Assembly (NCBI GenBank): GCA_013399115.1
Contig: VXAA01001511.1
Coordinates: 345,834-409,833, forward strand
Reading direction: 5' to 3'
Length of the DNA stretch: 64,000 bases
Source of the DNA: Anseranas semipalmata
Lineage: Eukaryota > Chordata > Aves > Anseriformes > Anseranatidae
Part shown: piece by piece, positions 26,961 to 39,480 of the stretch
How positions within the stretch are numbered: the first letter of the stretch is position 1
Layout of the letters: every line of letters begins with the position of its first letter
Notes under the pieces: model-generated
The model's database searches: none
Told to the model about the DNA's origin: nothing
Seen by the model: the letters and a program-made list of their open reading frames with translations, nothing else
Translations under genes and position numbers: made by a program

Positions 26961-27699
26961 ACAGCCCATACAGATGGGCAAACTAGAGGTAGCTAGGTAA
27001 ACTATTGTACACTAGAGATGGGAGGAGAACCTTGAGGAAAGACTGAGTAGAGAAAACGAATGGAACTGAGCCACAGAGCTGTGAGGCAAAGCAAATGTTC
27101 AAGAGGAATCAGTCTTCGAGGAAATGGGCAGGAGAACCTACATACCCCCACCATGCTCAGCTCTACAGCCTGTAGTGGAAACCAAGACCCATGAGTCTCA
27201 TTGCTCTTTTACTCTCAGTTATTACTGGTAAAATTAGCTGTAAAAGAATGTGTCTAATCAAAGTAGCCCTGATCCACACAGAGAATGTCAGCATATTCTT
27301 ACTATCAGTGACCATTTACTATGGAGACCACCACCACCACCAACAAAAAAAAACAGTTGCAACGCTTCTGATACAGAATTCATGGACACTCATGTAACAT
27401 CAGTGTTACAGGATGGCAATTTTGGTTTCCAGAATGCTTAGAAGCTTATTTTTAAAAATATTTTTAATGCAACAAATTATATACAAAAACTCAATGAAAA
27501 TACTAAGATTGAAAAATTGAACATTCATAAATTAGAAAATCCCAGCATTAGGGCATTGTGCAATATGAATCAACCCTCTTTGTTCTGTGCTTTACGGCAC
27601 AGTCATATCCAAAATTCAACTGCCTTGATCCTGAGACTATCCCTCTGTGCTGTCCTACACTCCATTCGCTGTCACTTTCTAACACGGTGTCCCACAGGA

Positions 27700-27930
27700 T
27701 TCATGAGACCTGCCCGGGCCCACCACACTGCACCAGCCAGGCAGCAGGGCAGGCCGGGGGCAGCCCCAGCCCTGGGCTCCTCCCTGCGGTTGGGGCTGGG
27801 CTGGAATGTGGGTCCGCAAGTGGGCCCAGCTCGGTGGGGCCCATGGTGGGGCAGGGTGGGGCTGTGGTGGGCATGGAGGCCAGCACAGCTATGAGCAGTG
27901 GCTGAAGGCACAAGGCTGGGCTGAAAATGG
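27700..27930. other. GC-rich island of unknown origin inside an intron
   Basis: About 230 bp rich in G and C (for example CAGGCCGGGGGCAGCCCC and GGTGGGGCCCATGGTGGGGC) with abrupt AT-rich flanks. Frames stay open on both strands here simply because GC-rich DNA has few stops. It contains only a few CpG sites and repeated GGGGC/TGGG words, so it looks more like a diverged GC-rich repeat than a promoter. I cannot identify it. Confidence 0.7.
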
Positions 27931-30900
27931 GTTTGCACTGTACCTGTGGCCTCCCTGATTGTACTCCACATTCCCACAAACCTTGGGTTTGTGCCACCCT
28001 AACATCTGCTGAGACAAAAGGATATTTAGTTGCGGGCAGGCTTAGAATTATGCCCATCTACACTGAGATTCCCGGAAGGAATAACCCTACCAAACACCGC
28101 AAAAGCTGTGCTAGCAGTCTTATATTCTGCCCTGGAAGAGACACAACTTGTGCATTGAGTGAGGCAGCAATCCTACCTACAAATTACTGTGCTATTGTCA
28201 TACAGACCATTTCAAGATGCTTATGTGAAAGAGGCTGAATTAGGATTAGACAGGTTAATTCATACATATTATGCAGGTCAATTTGTAAGTGCTTGGCTTT
28301 GTGACCATACTTTTGATGTAACTCATGCCTATTTGTAATTACTTCAAGAACAATGCAATTCTGTGACAAAGAAAAAAAGTCTGGGAAAGATCTTTGTTTA
28401 TAAACAAATCCTTGCTTACAGCCAGTATGCAGACATTTTAATTAAAACCTATTAGAAAAAAATATAGAGAAATAAGAAGCAACAATTATGTAGAAAAGTA
28501 AAATAATGAATGGAAGACATGCAGGCTGCTTACAAATTGCACAAGACGTGAAGGAGAGAAAATAAAGAGATGACTCAGAGGGACAGCCCTGACTGTAACC
28601 TAATCATGAACTGGAAGAGAAGAAAAATCATCTGAACAGAGTATAAAAGTAAGAAGGAAGGAAATGACACTTGCAGACTAGAGAGAGGCAAAGGCATGGA
28701 GGAAAGCCAAGTATTTAACATTTCAGGATAGAAAAGATTACTGTGGCAACAAATTACTTGAATTCCCCTAAAGGGAGTCATGTTCACTTTTAAAGGAAAC
28801 ATGCATAATAAAGCAATACTCATTTACAACTACACTTTAAAGAGAAAAATGGGCATTAAAAAAAGAGCACATGGTTTCACTAAATTTATTGGTGAAATTC
28901 TGATACCTGAAACCTCTAGTCATACATGAAGCAGTCATAGCAGATTTTTATCTAGGTCATTAAAGCTTTGCATTAAAGACCTTGTCTTACGTATGCTTTG
29001 GAAAGCTCTGTACAAAGTTATGTATGTGATTGAAATAACACATAAGATAATTTTGAAACATAAACAGCATATTGTTTTTCCAATTTCTCTATGTGATTGT
29101 TCACAAGAGGATACTTCACCCCTCCTTTTCTTTTTTTTGTTCTATTATTATTTAGTTGTTTTAGACTTAGAAGTCTATTTTGTTATTGCAGCATTTGTTG
29201 TTTGCCAAAACAGTTGTGAAACAGCTTTTTAAAGAATGCATTGTCCTAGTAGCCAAATCAATTATTTCTAATACTGTTGTCTGCATTTGTGGGTATGGCT
29301 CCAGCAAGGTCAGTAATTAGCTCCCAGGCTAACACTCTTGGGCCCCACCATGGGAATTTTACTCCAGAGGATGTCAGATTTCTGACCACAGCCTCACACA
29401 ACCCCTCCATCCTCAAGAGCTTTTTAGGTAAATATTACTAAGAAGTCAGGACTGCATGGAGATAGGGTTGACCAGTGACAACATTACTGTATCTCTTCAA
29501 TTTTCACTACCATGAAATAGAGAATATATTTCAATGAAAGAATTTGAAACCATTCAGTCACATAATATTTTTTAATCTTGTTTCTTTTTCTAAAGCAAAC
29601 ATCAACAATCTTGTCTGGCTTTTACCTGAAGATGATTTTTTCCTTCAAATGCTTGATAAAGCCTCTTGTTTGGGATATGATCTTTACTGTACTAAAAATG
29701 GGGACTTTAGAAGAGTTTTTGCTATAAACCCACCTGCTGCTGCTGAAGAGGGCACTCTTAGCTTTCTCTTACAATTCCCCTAATTATTTTCTTCAATCTT
29801 ACCCTCTGCCTGCCCCCCATTGCAGAGCATTAGCAGGCCCATTTGTAAAGGAGTAGTAACGCAAAGTGAAACAATGCCATAACTGTCATCCAAATTGTTC
29901 TGTACAGGGTAGTGGAAGTGTTCAGTAATAAATGATATAAAAAGGTCTTTTATTGACAAGCTGCCATGTGCTGTTTGCATTAGAGAATATGAGAAGATGA
30001 TGGCTGGTGCCCCTAGGTCCCAGTGGCATTCAACTCAGTGAGATAGCAGAAAATGCTTCAGTTTGCTTAAAGCATTGATAACACCTCTAAATAATTAACT
30101 GAGGACTTCCTGTCTTCAATTACTTAATGCTTTTTTTAACATCTTGAGAGGATTATAAGCAATTTATGGATTTCACATGATGAGCACATTCACTGCTATT
30201 CCCACAAAGCATTTGTGGGATCATGTTTCCAAAGCTTTGATGTAATTAAAAATAAGCAGCAAGACAATGGTGCAGTGGCAAGGTGCTAGCCTTCTTGTCT
30301 GTTATTTGCAAGACCCTAGATTCAAAGTCTCAAGAAATACTAATGCTACAGCTTCATTAATTTTCATCTGTTGCTCAGGGAAAAGCAGACATTTTTGGAA
30401 AGGAAAAAAAAAAGGAAGATAAGAAAATCAAAACCTACATCCACAGGGAATAACATAACAGTTAGTTCAAATATTTGAGACTATGTATGAAATAAATTTG
30501 ATTGTTTTAGCTTATTCTTTGAGCTTAGAGAGCAATAATTATCCACACTGCAAAATCACTGCCATGAATTCCACATTATTACCCAAGGAACTTCCCGCAG
30601 AAAACAGCACAGGATTCGATTATAACTGTCAGGAGGAATGATCACTTATTTTGCTCCTGGCTGAACATGGCAGCATTGGACAATGGCTTAATGGAACAGG
30701 CACACAAAAGGAAGAAATATCCTTGTTTCTCAGGAGGTAACCACTTCCTCTCCCTTGCAACTGGTAAGAAAAAACTGTATTGCTTGCATTAAAAATCTCA
30801 GTTACTCTAGAGACATAACTGTTTTGGGGGAAGGAAGCAGGAGCACAGAAGAAGCATTTTTCAAATGGGCTTGAGTGATAAATCACTGATTGTTCATTGG

Positions 30901-32007
30901 TGTTCTTCACATCACAAACTTACAACAGCAATTCTGAAACATATACCACAAACTGGGATACTGTAGTTAACACCCCATGTTCAGAAGAACTGAATATGGT
31001 GACAGGTTTAGTATACTGTTGATGAATTTTATACTTGAGCATGCTACTGTCAAAGGAGAACAGCAATCCTTCAGGTTTCTGTGAGTAGCCACAGCAAGAA
31101 GGATCTATTTGAAAGCATTAAGGGATCCAACCTGACTCAGGACTCACGCTCTATGTTATATGTCTAATCTCTGTGTTTTCCATCAGGTAAAAAAAAAAAA
31201 AAAGAAAGAAAGAATACTGTATTTATGAATTCTCAAAAATCATAAATACAAGAATTTGCTAAGCAGCTGAGGTCAAAAAGTGAGAAAAGATATCCCAGAA
31301 AGTTTATGTTCATCTTTTGTATTCAAAAGAAGCATTGTTTTATTAAGTATAATTTTGCTTCAGTGTAAAATTCAAATATAACTAAAAAGTGAATATGTGA
31401 CAATAATACATTTGAGTTAAATCTCTCCCCCCACATCTCTTGACTAAAGCTTCTTTCAGATACACACACACATTCGTGAAATTTCACCAAGCATATAGAA
31501 AATGGCTATAAGCAATATTTAAGATTATAAACAGAATCCTAATCCTTCCCTTTCTGTCTTCCTTTCCTTTTTCATATCTTAGGCATAAAGTACTGGATCT
31601 TTCTTGCTGCTATACTGCCACACATTCACAGAGGCACCAGTGACTTCAACCACACTACTGCAGATTAATGATGGTAAAACAGAGAGTTGTATCTGTGTGA
31701 AGGGATGTCAAACATACACAGAATATCTGAGAGCTCAAGCTCACCACAAAGCATGAATCATGAATCGAGCTGGATAGATTCATTTTATAATTTTGAAATT
31801 ATATCTATTAATATTTTAACATCAGCAGCCAGAATTGAAAAGCTCGAAGAAAATAAATTTAAATATGTAAAATCAGTATTAAGTATTTCTAAACTGTGCA
31901 CAAAATGTCAGATTTAAAAGTTACTGACAAGTGGCAGTTTTAATGTTAATACTTTTTTATATCTTAAGGACAGGACATTAGCTTCTCAGAGAGCTCTGCC
32001 TCCTTAC

Positions 32008-32206
32008 CTGATACTGTGTGTTGCATTCTGCTTCCAATGTCAGTGTATATGAGTCCTTTTCCCACCTGACTGATCTGGTACTCTCTGATGATACCATTTG
32101 GTTTCTTGGGTGCAATCCAGCTTAAATGCAATGCTGTTGAGTTCAAAGCACTGACGTCTGGTGGCTGAACACTCTCTGGGACTCCTTGGACAGTGACTGC
32201 AACTAC
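32008..32206 (-). CDS. USH2A: USH2A exon, equivalent of human exon 55 (FN3)
   Basis: A 199-nt exon, phase 0 in and one base over. VVAVTVQGVPESVQPPDV ends one FN3 domain and starts another. The new domain has LHLSWIAPKKPNGII and YQISQVGKGLIYTD, stopping before the E strand at HTVS. Acceptor is tgtcttcag, donor TCAG|GTAAGGAGG. The Asn-Ser-Thr at ALNST is a potential glycosylation site. Length equals the remembered human exon 55. The frame runs on past the donor for a few codons, so the true end is set by the splice site. Confidence 0.95.
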
Positions 32207-32696
32207 CTGAAGACATATGAATTAAACAGCAATTTAATGTAATAGTACACTAGATACCATGATCAATGAGAATGTCACTTTTGTTTTAAAATGTTGTTTG
32301 GCCTGGCATATCATTACCAAGAGCCTGGAGAACTAGTTAGTTTTTTCCTCCTTTTTCACAATGAAATCTGACCTTGAATATATTACATAAGTCTATGTCT
32401 ACAATTTATCACAACAGGTTCACCACATTTTAGCTGCAGTGTATAACACAGGGTGAAACAACAAAAACTGTATTGCTTGAAAACTCTTGATAACTCTCTT
32501 CCATATGGTTCGTCAGTGTCTCTGCATTTTAACTGCCTGATTTCATATATTTTAAGCACCAGTAAACATGGGGCTAAGCCTCAATATATCCTGTGCAATC
32601 TGAACTCTATCAAAGTTATTTGCAACTCCATGTTTTTGTAAGGAAAACCAAAGATTCTGAAAGATAGAATAACAGCACTTGTTAAGCTCTTCCTAC

Positions 32697-32810
<114 letters not shown>

Positions 32811-33089
32811 CCAAAATAGCTAAGTTTCTTTTGATACTACTGTCTCCTATAGAGGCATATCCAAATTACACTGGTTTAATAAGTGAGTTGGACCTTTTTT
32901 AATTTGAGAATCACTTTTTTTCCTGTTATTACCACTATAAGGTATTTATATTATGCTGTAAATATAAAATGTGCCCTCTATAATATGTTGTCTTGGTGCA
33001 TTTGTTGGAATCAGTCTCTACTTGCAGACTTCAGTGTTTGCAACTGTAAACTTCTTAATTACAGACAAGTGAAATAAGCAGGATTTATT

Positions 33090-33193
33090 ACAGAATCACA
33101 GAATCACAGAATGGTTGAGGTTGGAAGGGACCTCTGGAGATCATCTAGTCCAACCACCCTGCAAGCAGGGTCACCTAGAGCACGTTGTACAGC
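33090..33193 (-). mobile_element. CR1 LINE 3' fragment, sense on minus strand
   Basis: It begins ACAGAATCACAGAATCACAG and continues GGTTGGAAGGGACCTCTGG, AGATCATCTAGTCCAACC and CAGGGTCACCTAGAGCACG. This is a short reverse-oriented CR1 3' end. Details differ from the 26.9 kb copy, so it probably belongs to another CR1 subfamily. Confidence 0.92.
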
Positions 33194-34209
33194 TCAGCCA
33201 TTAGCCTGAGCTAATAGCTGTAGCAACTGTGGCTACATAGCTTCCAGACCACAGCTGTGTGTGCAGGTAGAGGACTATGTGCCTTCCTCCATCCCTCTGT
33301 CAGTCCTTCTTTTCTCATACTTTTGGCTGAGATTTGTACCAATAAGGAAAACATTTAAACACCTGAAAAAAAAAAACACCTTTTCAATCCCACAGATATT
33401 GTAATTACAAAGCACAGTCATTATCCCCCACTTCTGCTCCACAGATCTTATGCTTGCACTCCTAGAAATTCATTTTAACAAAGGCAAGGATATTATTGTG
33501 AAAAAGGTCACTTGAATAGTTTTTCCAAATGTTGAGTAAGGCAGATACTTTGCAGAAGAGAAACTAGAGCTGGTTAAATAGTAATGCTGGTGAAAGACAT
33601 CTGTGATACTAAGAGATATGAGAAGTAATGAAGCAGTGACAAAAGGAGGAAAGAGATTCTGTTTGCTTAAAAAATGGAAGCAAAGGCAGTCTGTGCACCA
33701 AACAAGTGTAAAGCCTGAAGCAGGTATAGACATGGAAAGACAGTGAAAGGTAACACAGTAGGAGCAACCTCAGAGTAAGAAGATTGTTGAAGAAGCTGAT
33801 ATGCTAGAGCTATAGCAGGTAAACTAAGAAATACCAAGGAAAAAGAAGCTACAGACATATTAGTGAGAAGCAAAGATTTAATTTCAAGGCTTAGAGAAAG
33901 TGCATTTTAATATTCCTTACTCTATTCTATCATGTGCAGCTTTCTCTTTAACAAACATCAGTTCGTACAGTGCAATTTCAGCATTGCCAAGACTGAGCTA
34001 CTGCTTTCTTCTTCTGCTTGCTTATATTAGCTTTAGGTTCCAAATAATCACCTGTCAGTAGTTGAATCCAAATAATATTATTGATGTTTTTCACTTACTT
34101 ACTTGATAATCATCATGTCTTCCAATTACACCTTTCCAAAAGCATTTTTATGTTACCACACTGGCTGATAAAAGTCTGGCACCAGTTCCATAAAGACCAA
34201 TTCACTAAC

Positions 34210-34364
34210 CTTGCTGCTGTCTGCGCAACCAGCAACAGTGCAGGCTCGCAGCTGGTATGAATATTCTTGGTATGGCTGGATGCCACTTGTGTCTCTGAAG
34301 CTCATTTCTGTTCCTCTAAAACGCTCAATTCCATTTCGGAGAATGATATAGTGAATAATAAGAC
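34210..34364 (-). CDS. USH2A: USH2A exon, equivalent of human exon 54 (FN3 second half)
   Basis: A 155-nt exon, one base carried in and ending in phase 0. It encodes LIIHYIILRNGIERFRGTE, then the E-F-G part QPYQEYSYQLRACTVAGC and a DSSK end. This completes the FN3 domain opened in the exon 597 bp upstream. The YxYxLxACTxxGC signature is the usherin FN3 hallmark, with two cysteines five apart. Acceptor ctgtgatag, donor AAG|GTTAGTG (GTTAGT is a less common but accepted form). Length equals the remembered human exon 54. Confidence 0.95.
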
Positions 34365-34961
34365 CTATCACAGAAAGAAAGTTTTCCCTTTTGTTAGCTG
34401 AGAAATACTGCATGATGGTATGCTATAATAACCTCCTCTGCAAACAGAAAATATTAAATGATATCTCTAGGCGACCACTGTAACTGGCAATCATCCCACT
34501 TTAAATGGTTAGTGTCAATTATCAGTTACTCTGCTCAACCTTTACATCAACATCTCAGTAGATCTCAATGTTCATTGAGAGCTATTCCAAGTTTTCACAC
34601 TGTTTGAAAATAATAACCAAGTATTCCTGAAAGAAGTATGAGTATCAAGCTCCGCCCCAATATTTTATAACATGACTGTGATTTTCTGATCATATTTCCT
34701 TATTACTATTACAGTTGTTCTCAGAAGAGGTTTCTGGGCACTTCTTAGAGACATACAAAATTGTCTTCTGTGAAAAGTTAGAATCTGCTCTTATTGGTGA
34801 TGAAAATGACCTCAACCTAGAGCAAGCTCTTCTTACAGAGTTTAGGAATAAGTATATTTCAGTGCCAGTGATTAATTAAAAACATTTTGTAATTTTGGAA
34901 CACCGTCAGTATAATGATAGAACATACTTTTATTTTATTTTTTTTAAACATATAACAATAC
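34365..34961 (-). other. USH2A: USH2A intron, 0.6 kb
   Basis: Short intron, weak GTATTG donor upstream and a good AG acceptor downstream. No element recognised. Confidence 0.88.
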
Positions 34962-35159
34962 CATTTGGTTGAAGTGGTTCTTCCCAGTTCAGAAGTATCA
35001 TGTCTTCACGATTATCTACTTTGGTCCATTTTGGTGGACTTACACGCTCTGGCACATCTTGCTTAGTGACAGCTCTGCTAACTTCACTGAAGCCTCTTCC
35101 ATAGCTATTCCAAGCAGCCACTCTGTACTCATATGTAATAAAAGGTTCTAGGTTCAGAT
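34962..35159 (-). CDS. USH2A: USH2A exon, equivalent of human exon 53 (FN3 end and next FN3 start)
   Basis: A 198-nt exon with symmetric phase 1. The first residues, DLNLEPFITYEYRVAAWNSYG, with a tail of GRGFSEV, are the E-F-G strands of the FN3 domain split by the cysteine-rich block. A linker with DVPERVSPPKW opens the next domain, whose ILLNWEEPLQPNG motif closes the exon. The acceptor is ttttctag. The donor chosen is AAATG|GTATTG: an open frame continues beyond it, but only this site joins in frame to the next exon to give PNGLIIHY, matching human PNG..IYY. The site is a weak donor. Confidence 0.94.
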
Positions 35160-35552
35160 CTAGAAAAAGAAAGTTACATTTGGGTCATCTCAGTCGTTTA
35201 TCGATATACAAAGTAAGTTTTGTTTATCTTTTCTGTGCCTATGTAACTACTTACATGGTTAAAGACAGATATTGAAGGTTTTTCTTTAGGCAGGGCCATT
35301 GTCTGATATAACACTTCTAGCAACATTTCTGAAAGCAGCTTTAGACCTTATGTATTCACTGCACTTCTTACTACCCATTCCATTCCCCTGAAGATATTGT
35401 CCTGATTCACAGACTAGTTCTTAAAGAATGCTACTTCACTACAATCGCTTTACATTCAATTAGAATGCCTGATAGCTTTCAGGACATCTTTTTCTCCAGG
35501 ATGAATTAAACACACTAGCAAATCATCGATCTGATATGCCATTTTTCCTTAC
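35160..35552 (-). other. USH2A: USH2A intron, 0.4 kb
   Basis: The shortest intron in the window, GT-AG, with nothing recognisable inside. Confidence 0.9.
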
Positions 35553-35763
35553 CTGTAAATGAATACTGGTTTGGGCTTCCTGTGTAGACAGTCTCTTCCT
35601 CAGCTGGACATACACCTTCCTTTATCTCCTTTTCTGTAGCACTCTGTGAAATTTTTATCCATGCGCAGATATTCTCCCTAGAATCAAAGTCACACTTTCC
35701 ACAATGTGCTGTTTTCTCCATAGATAAAGGGCAAAGTATATTAGCCTTGCATTCTTCTTTTAC
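35553..35763 (-). CDS. USH2A: USH2A exon, equivalent of human exon 52 (end of Cys-rich block, FN3 resumes)
   Basis: A 211-nt exon, phase 0 in and one base over. It opens VKEECKANILCP, has HCGKCDFDSRENIC, a less conserved charged stretch (about residues 36-50), then GVCPAEEETVYTGSPNQYSF and a final Thr and split Asp. The six cysteines are single, not paired as in the three exons before. The last part looks like the C'/E strands of an FN3 domain, which then continues in the next exon. Acceptor is attccttag, donor ACAG|GTAAGGAA. It is about two codons longer than the remembered human exon (205 nt). Confidence 0.95.
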
Positions 35764-38155
35764 CTAAGGAATACACACACAATTTTTAATATATTTGCCC
35801 TGTCTTCCTTTCTTCACAAATGCTTCCATTAGTATTTCTTTACACAACATCCAAATCAGGCAACCACACTGAGTACATTGGTATTTCTAGCATACAGAAA
35901 CCCTCTCAGTCTCTGGCCTGTCTACTGTCTTTGATCATTAATGCTTTTATAATCCTTTCTAAAAGAAATTGAGCTTTTTTTCTTTCTTTTCTTTTCTTTT
36001 TTNGTACAAAAACATCACAAATTTTAAACACTGGAGCCCTAAATGATTTGGTTTGTTGAAAGCTGAAGAGTCAATAATCACAAGGATGGTACTTTACCCG
36101 AGAATTTGATCATTTGAACATTGAAGAACGGTCAATATCCTGTGGCAAATCAGTAGCAAATTCTCAGCCCCTCGCCCAGCATTCCTAGTACACAGGAGGG
36201 CTCTGTGCAATACCTTGGCAGCTTTCAAGAACCGAGGACCATGGGCTATATAAATTGTGTTCTCTACCACATTAATCCTAAACAGCAGTTGTGCTGCAGT
36301 AAGGGGACCTCTACAAACATTGAGGCAGATATAAGATTTAACCCATACAGAACAATCCACAGAAATGGAAATATACACTGAACATCTACAAGTTTACATT
36401 AAAATTAATGGAAAAATGTTTTCACCAAACCATAAGCTAGAGAGCAGTAATTCTCATCAAATATTGTTGCAGGAAGAAATGTACTGAAATATTTGATACA
36501 AATATTTCTGCATGTTAGGCTATAAACCTTAGAAGAGAAAAAAAAAATAGATTATATCTAATGCTTCCTTAATTCAGCTATTGAAATTAGTTTGTTAGCT
36601 GATTATTAAGTTTGGATAATTTAATTTCCCAAACTTGGCAGCTTTTACAGAAATTACATTGTGATAGATATTGATATAAGATGTATGATATAGATGGATT
36701 GGATTCACAGATAAAGTACATTATAGCTCCAAGACACATCTCAGAATATCAGTCTTTTTAATATTAGTAAACCTTTACATATCAGAAAGCCAGCCGTGCT
36801 ATCTCTCTTCTATTGCAGGTAAGTGAAATATAAAGCGCTTCCTTTGTTTATGCATTATACCCAAGGCAAGGATCTAGCATGATATATACCAGAATTCATT
36901 ATTCTATTCTCAGCCATTTTTGCCTTGCATAAACTAATACAATGCACTGAGGAACTGTAGCTGACTCATCACACCACTTGGATTTTGTCTGGGAGAAAAT
37001 TATTCAGTCTGAAAATGAAATGACATGAAATCCTTAACAAGGAAAGGAGAAGATGGAAGAAATATTTGTGTATTACCTTAGCAGGTGAATGGAAAAGATA
37101 TAGGTACACCTGTATGTGGCAGGATTTGGATTGTTTTTCTTTTTATTTTAGTGATACATTCTACAAGATCTACCTGATTTCCATATTGTAGCATTCACAA
37201 AATCCAACCCTCTTTCTCTGTCACCCACTTTCTCTGTCACTCTCTAAATATAAATACATACTTACATATAAAATGTATATATATATTAAAATAGAGTTCC
37301 CATCCTTTGAAATGTTTGTTTTCTTAAACAAAAATTTAAATAACAGTTGACAGTATTTTTACAGCTTATGTCTAACACTGACATGTTATTACTTGAAAAT
37401 TTCTATTGAATCCAATTGGAGCTGCAACAAAAAGTTTGGCCAAACTGTTTCATGCTGACACCTATGGTCACTGTCCACTTTTAAAAATGACAGAATTAGC
37501 TTTTACGTTGCTTAGTGTACTATTACATTAAAATGGAGTGAAAATAAACTGCATAATTCACTATGTCTCCAAGGCATCAAAAATATCCTTATTATTGCTA
37601 AAAATTATACAGGGACCTATCCTAATACTGCTGAAATTTATGCCAAAATTGCCACTGGTTTTCTATAGGATCAAGATTAAGTTCATCAAGACAATATCAA
37701 CTGCTTTATTTTTATTTATAATTTTTTGGGGGGAGGTTGGGGAAATCTATGTTATACTGCCTGCCCGAACTGAAATGTAATAGCATTTTTATACTTCAAA
37801 ACTGGCCACCTCAATTTCAATTTCCAATCAAGCAACATTGTTGGGAACAGTGGCCACAGAATGGGGAACAGGCTATACATGCCAGTCTTGTTAGTATGCC
37901 AGCTTTTAGCCACTGTACTAATCTGAAGTGCTGGGCAACACTTCACAGAGGCAGCTAATCATTATTAATTCCTTTAGAATTCATTGCAATAACATCAATC
38001 ATGCTGAACTCATTCTGTATTAATATGGATGTAATGTGAAAATGAATAATGCACACAAGAGTTTTTATATTCCTATTTTAGAAAAATAGTTATGAACAGT
38101 GTATTTCTCTTTCCATCGTCAAATCAGAGCCACTGAGAGATTTTCTATCAATTAC
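35764..38155 (-). other. USH2A: USH2A intron, 2.4 kb
   Basis: GT-AG intron with a TTTC-type pyrimidine run ending in one ambiguous base at 36003, and a short TA-rich run near 37.27 kb. No exon or transposon recognised. Confidence 0.88.
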
Positions 38156-38379
38156 CTTCATCATCATTCCAGCTGAAATCTTGTCAGAGCAAACATATTT
38201 CAAAGGATTATATCCAACTCCATTACAGCATTCTTCGCTCTTTGGAATAAGTTCAGTCTCACAGCATTTTACTGGCACTTGGTCATTCTTTCTAACATGT
38301 GCTAGGGACTCACCACTGGAACCTGAGCAGCATATGGTATCTGACACATTCACATATTCCTGCCCGCAACAGAACATCC
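38156..38379 (-). CDS. USH2A: USH2A exon, equivalent of human exon 51 (Cys-Cys repeats)
   Basis: A 224-nt exon, one base carried in and ending in phase 0. It begins (G)MFCCGQEYVNVSDTICC, continues through KNDQVPVKCC and IPKSEECCNGVGYNPLKYVC, and ends SAGMMMK. Four Cys-Cys pairs plus one single cysteine are present, and the last pair is followed by the GVGYNPLKY motif that echoes the layout of the earlier repeats. VNVS is an N-glycosylation sequon. Acceptor is ggtttcag, donor AAG|GTAATTG. Length is identical to the remembered human exon 51. This is the most conserved exon in the block judged against the human sequence I recall. Confidence 0.95.
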
Positions 38380-39384
38380 CTGAAACCAACAAACAAAAAA
38401 TATATATCTGAATATGAAACTTATATAAATTTAAAAAGAGGTAAGAAAGGAGAAAGCGCAGGCTGCAGAATAGCTTGGCATAAAACCATCACCAGGTGGA
38501 ATTATGACGATTTAGCTAAAGTGAGATTAAATTCTGAATGTGAGGTGACTGAAGCAAGAGTCCTAAATTCTAGACCTACTTGAAAACAATCAAGAATTAA
38601 AGGAATAAACAGGGATCTCCCAGAGTTAGCTTACACCATTCCTCAACTTTTTTTAAGAACCTTTTCTATGAAATACCATACCAAGGTACTAGGCGCTGCA
38701 GGTCAAGGACAGACTGTTGATCTTTAACTTCCTGTAGGATGAAGAAACTGAGAAAGCTTCTCCACATACCTTTCAGTCAGGTCTCATTCATCTCCCCCTA
38801 TATGAGCAGTCTTCCAAACAAGGTGTCTTATATTATATTTTGTGATTTAAAGTGAGGGTTCATACAATGTATGTGGAACTCAATGGGTGACCTACCAAAT
38901 ACCCACAGGGAAGCTTCAGCCTTCTCACAATTATGCTTTAAGAAGTTGTATCTAAATATCATTTTCATTTCCATAGTAGAATTGAAAACCTGCCAAAATT
39001 AATTCCACTGGCTTTCCTCTATTTTTGATAATTTATGCAATGATAATTTTCCACATATTCACAAACATGATTTTGCAACTGTGAAATACTAGCTTTGAAT
39101 CCCACACCTTTTAAAGAAAGGGGTAAATTTTAACTCTGAACCAAATGCTACAAACACCCCTATAAATGACAATGAAATAAATATTATTACTAATTCAAAT
39201 AGAAAGATATCACACAAAAAACAGAGCTGTGATATACTGTTACACCTATAAAGTAATTTGTATTTGATGTAATTTCTGTACTATGTAGACATTTAATATA
39301 CACACAGAAGTGGCTGCTTTATTCTCTGCCATTTATTGTAGCAAATCTCTCTTAGGAAGTCATACATAATGAAAATTACTCTTT

Positions 39385-39480
39385 AAGGGTATGATCCTGC
39401 TAAAGCATTCAGAGCAATGACTCAAAATGGTGAAGTTACTTGCATGCTTCACCTATTTTCAGGACCGGTTTCATTCACAG
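39385..39480 (+). repeat. Possible old amniote interspersed repeat remnant
   Basis: GGTATGATCCTGCTAAAGCA, GTTACTTGCATGCTTCACC and TTTTCAGGACCGG loosely follow a repeat seen in reptile and bird genomes (GATCCTGCAAA...TTGCAGGATCGG). The match is partial and from memory. Confidence 0.3.

Larger units (their letters stand above)
24914..32007 (-). other. USH2A: USH2A intron, 7.1 kb
   Basis: GT-AG intron splitting one FN3 domain. It holds a perfect small inverted repeat near 25.87 kb, a GGAA microsatellite near 26.3 kb, a purine-rich stretch from about 26.4 to 27.1 kb containing a CR1 fragment, a GC-rich island near 27.8 kb and otherwise AT-rich DNA. Confidence 0.87.

Noticed and set aside
27517..28057. 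Overlapping open frames of 101-125 codons on both strands
   Set aside because: They coincide with the GC-rich island, where stop codons are rare in all frames; no protein family is recognisable.
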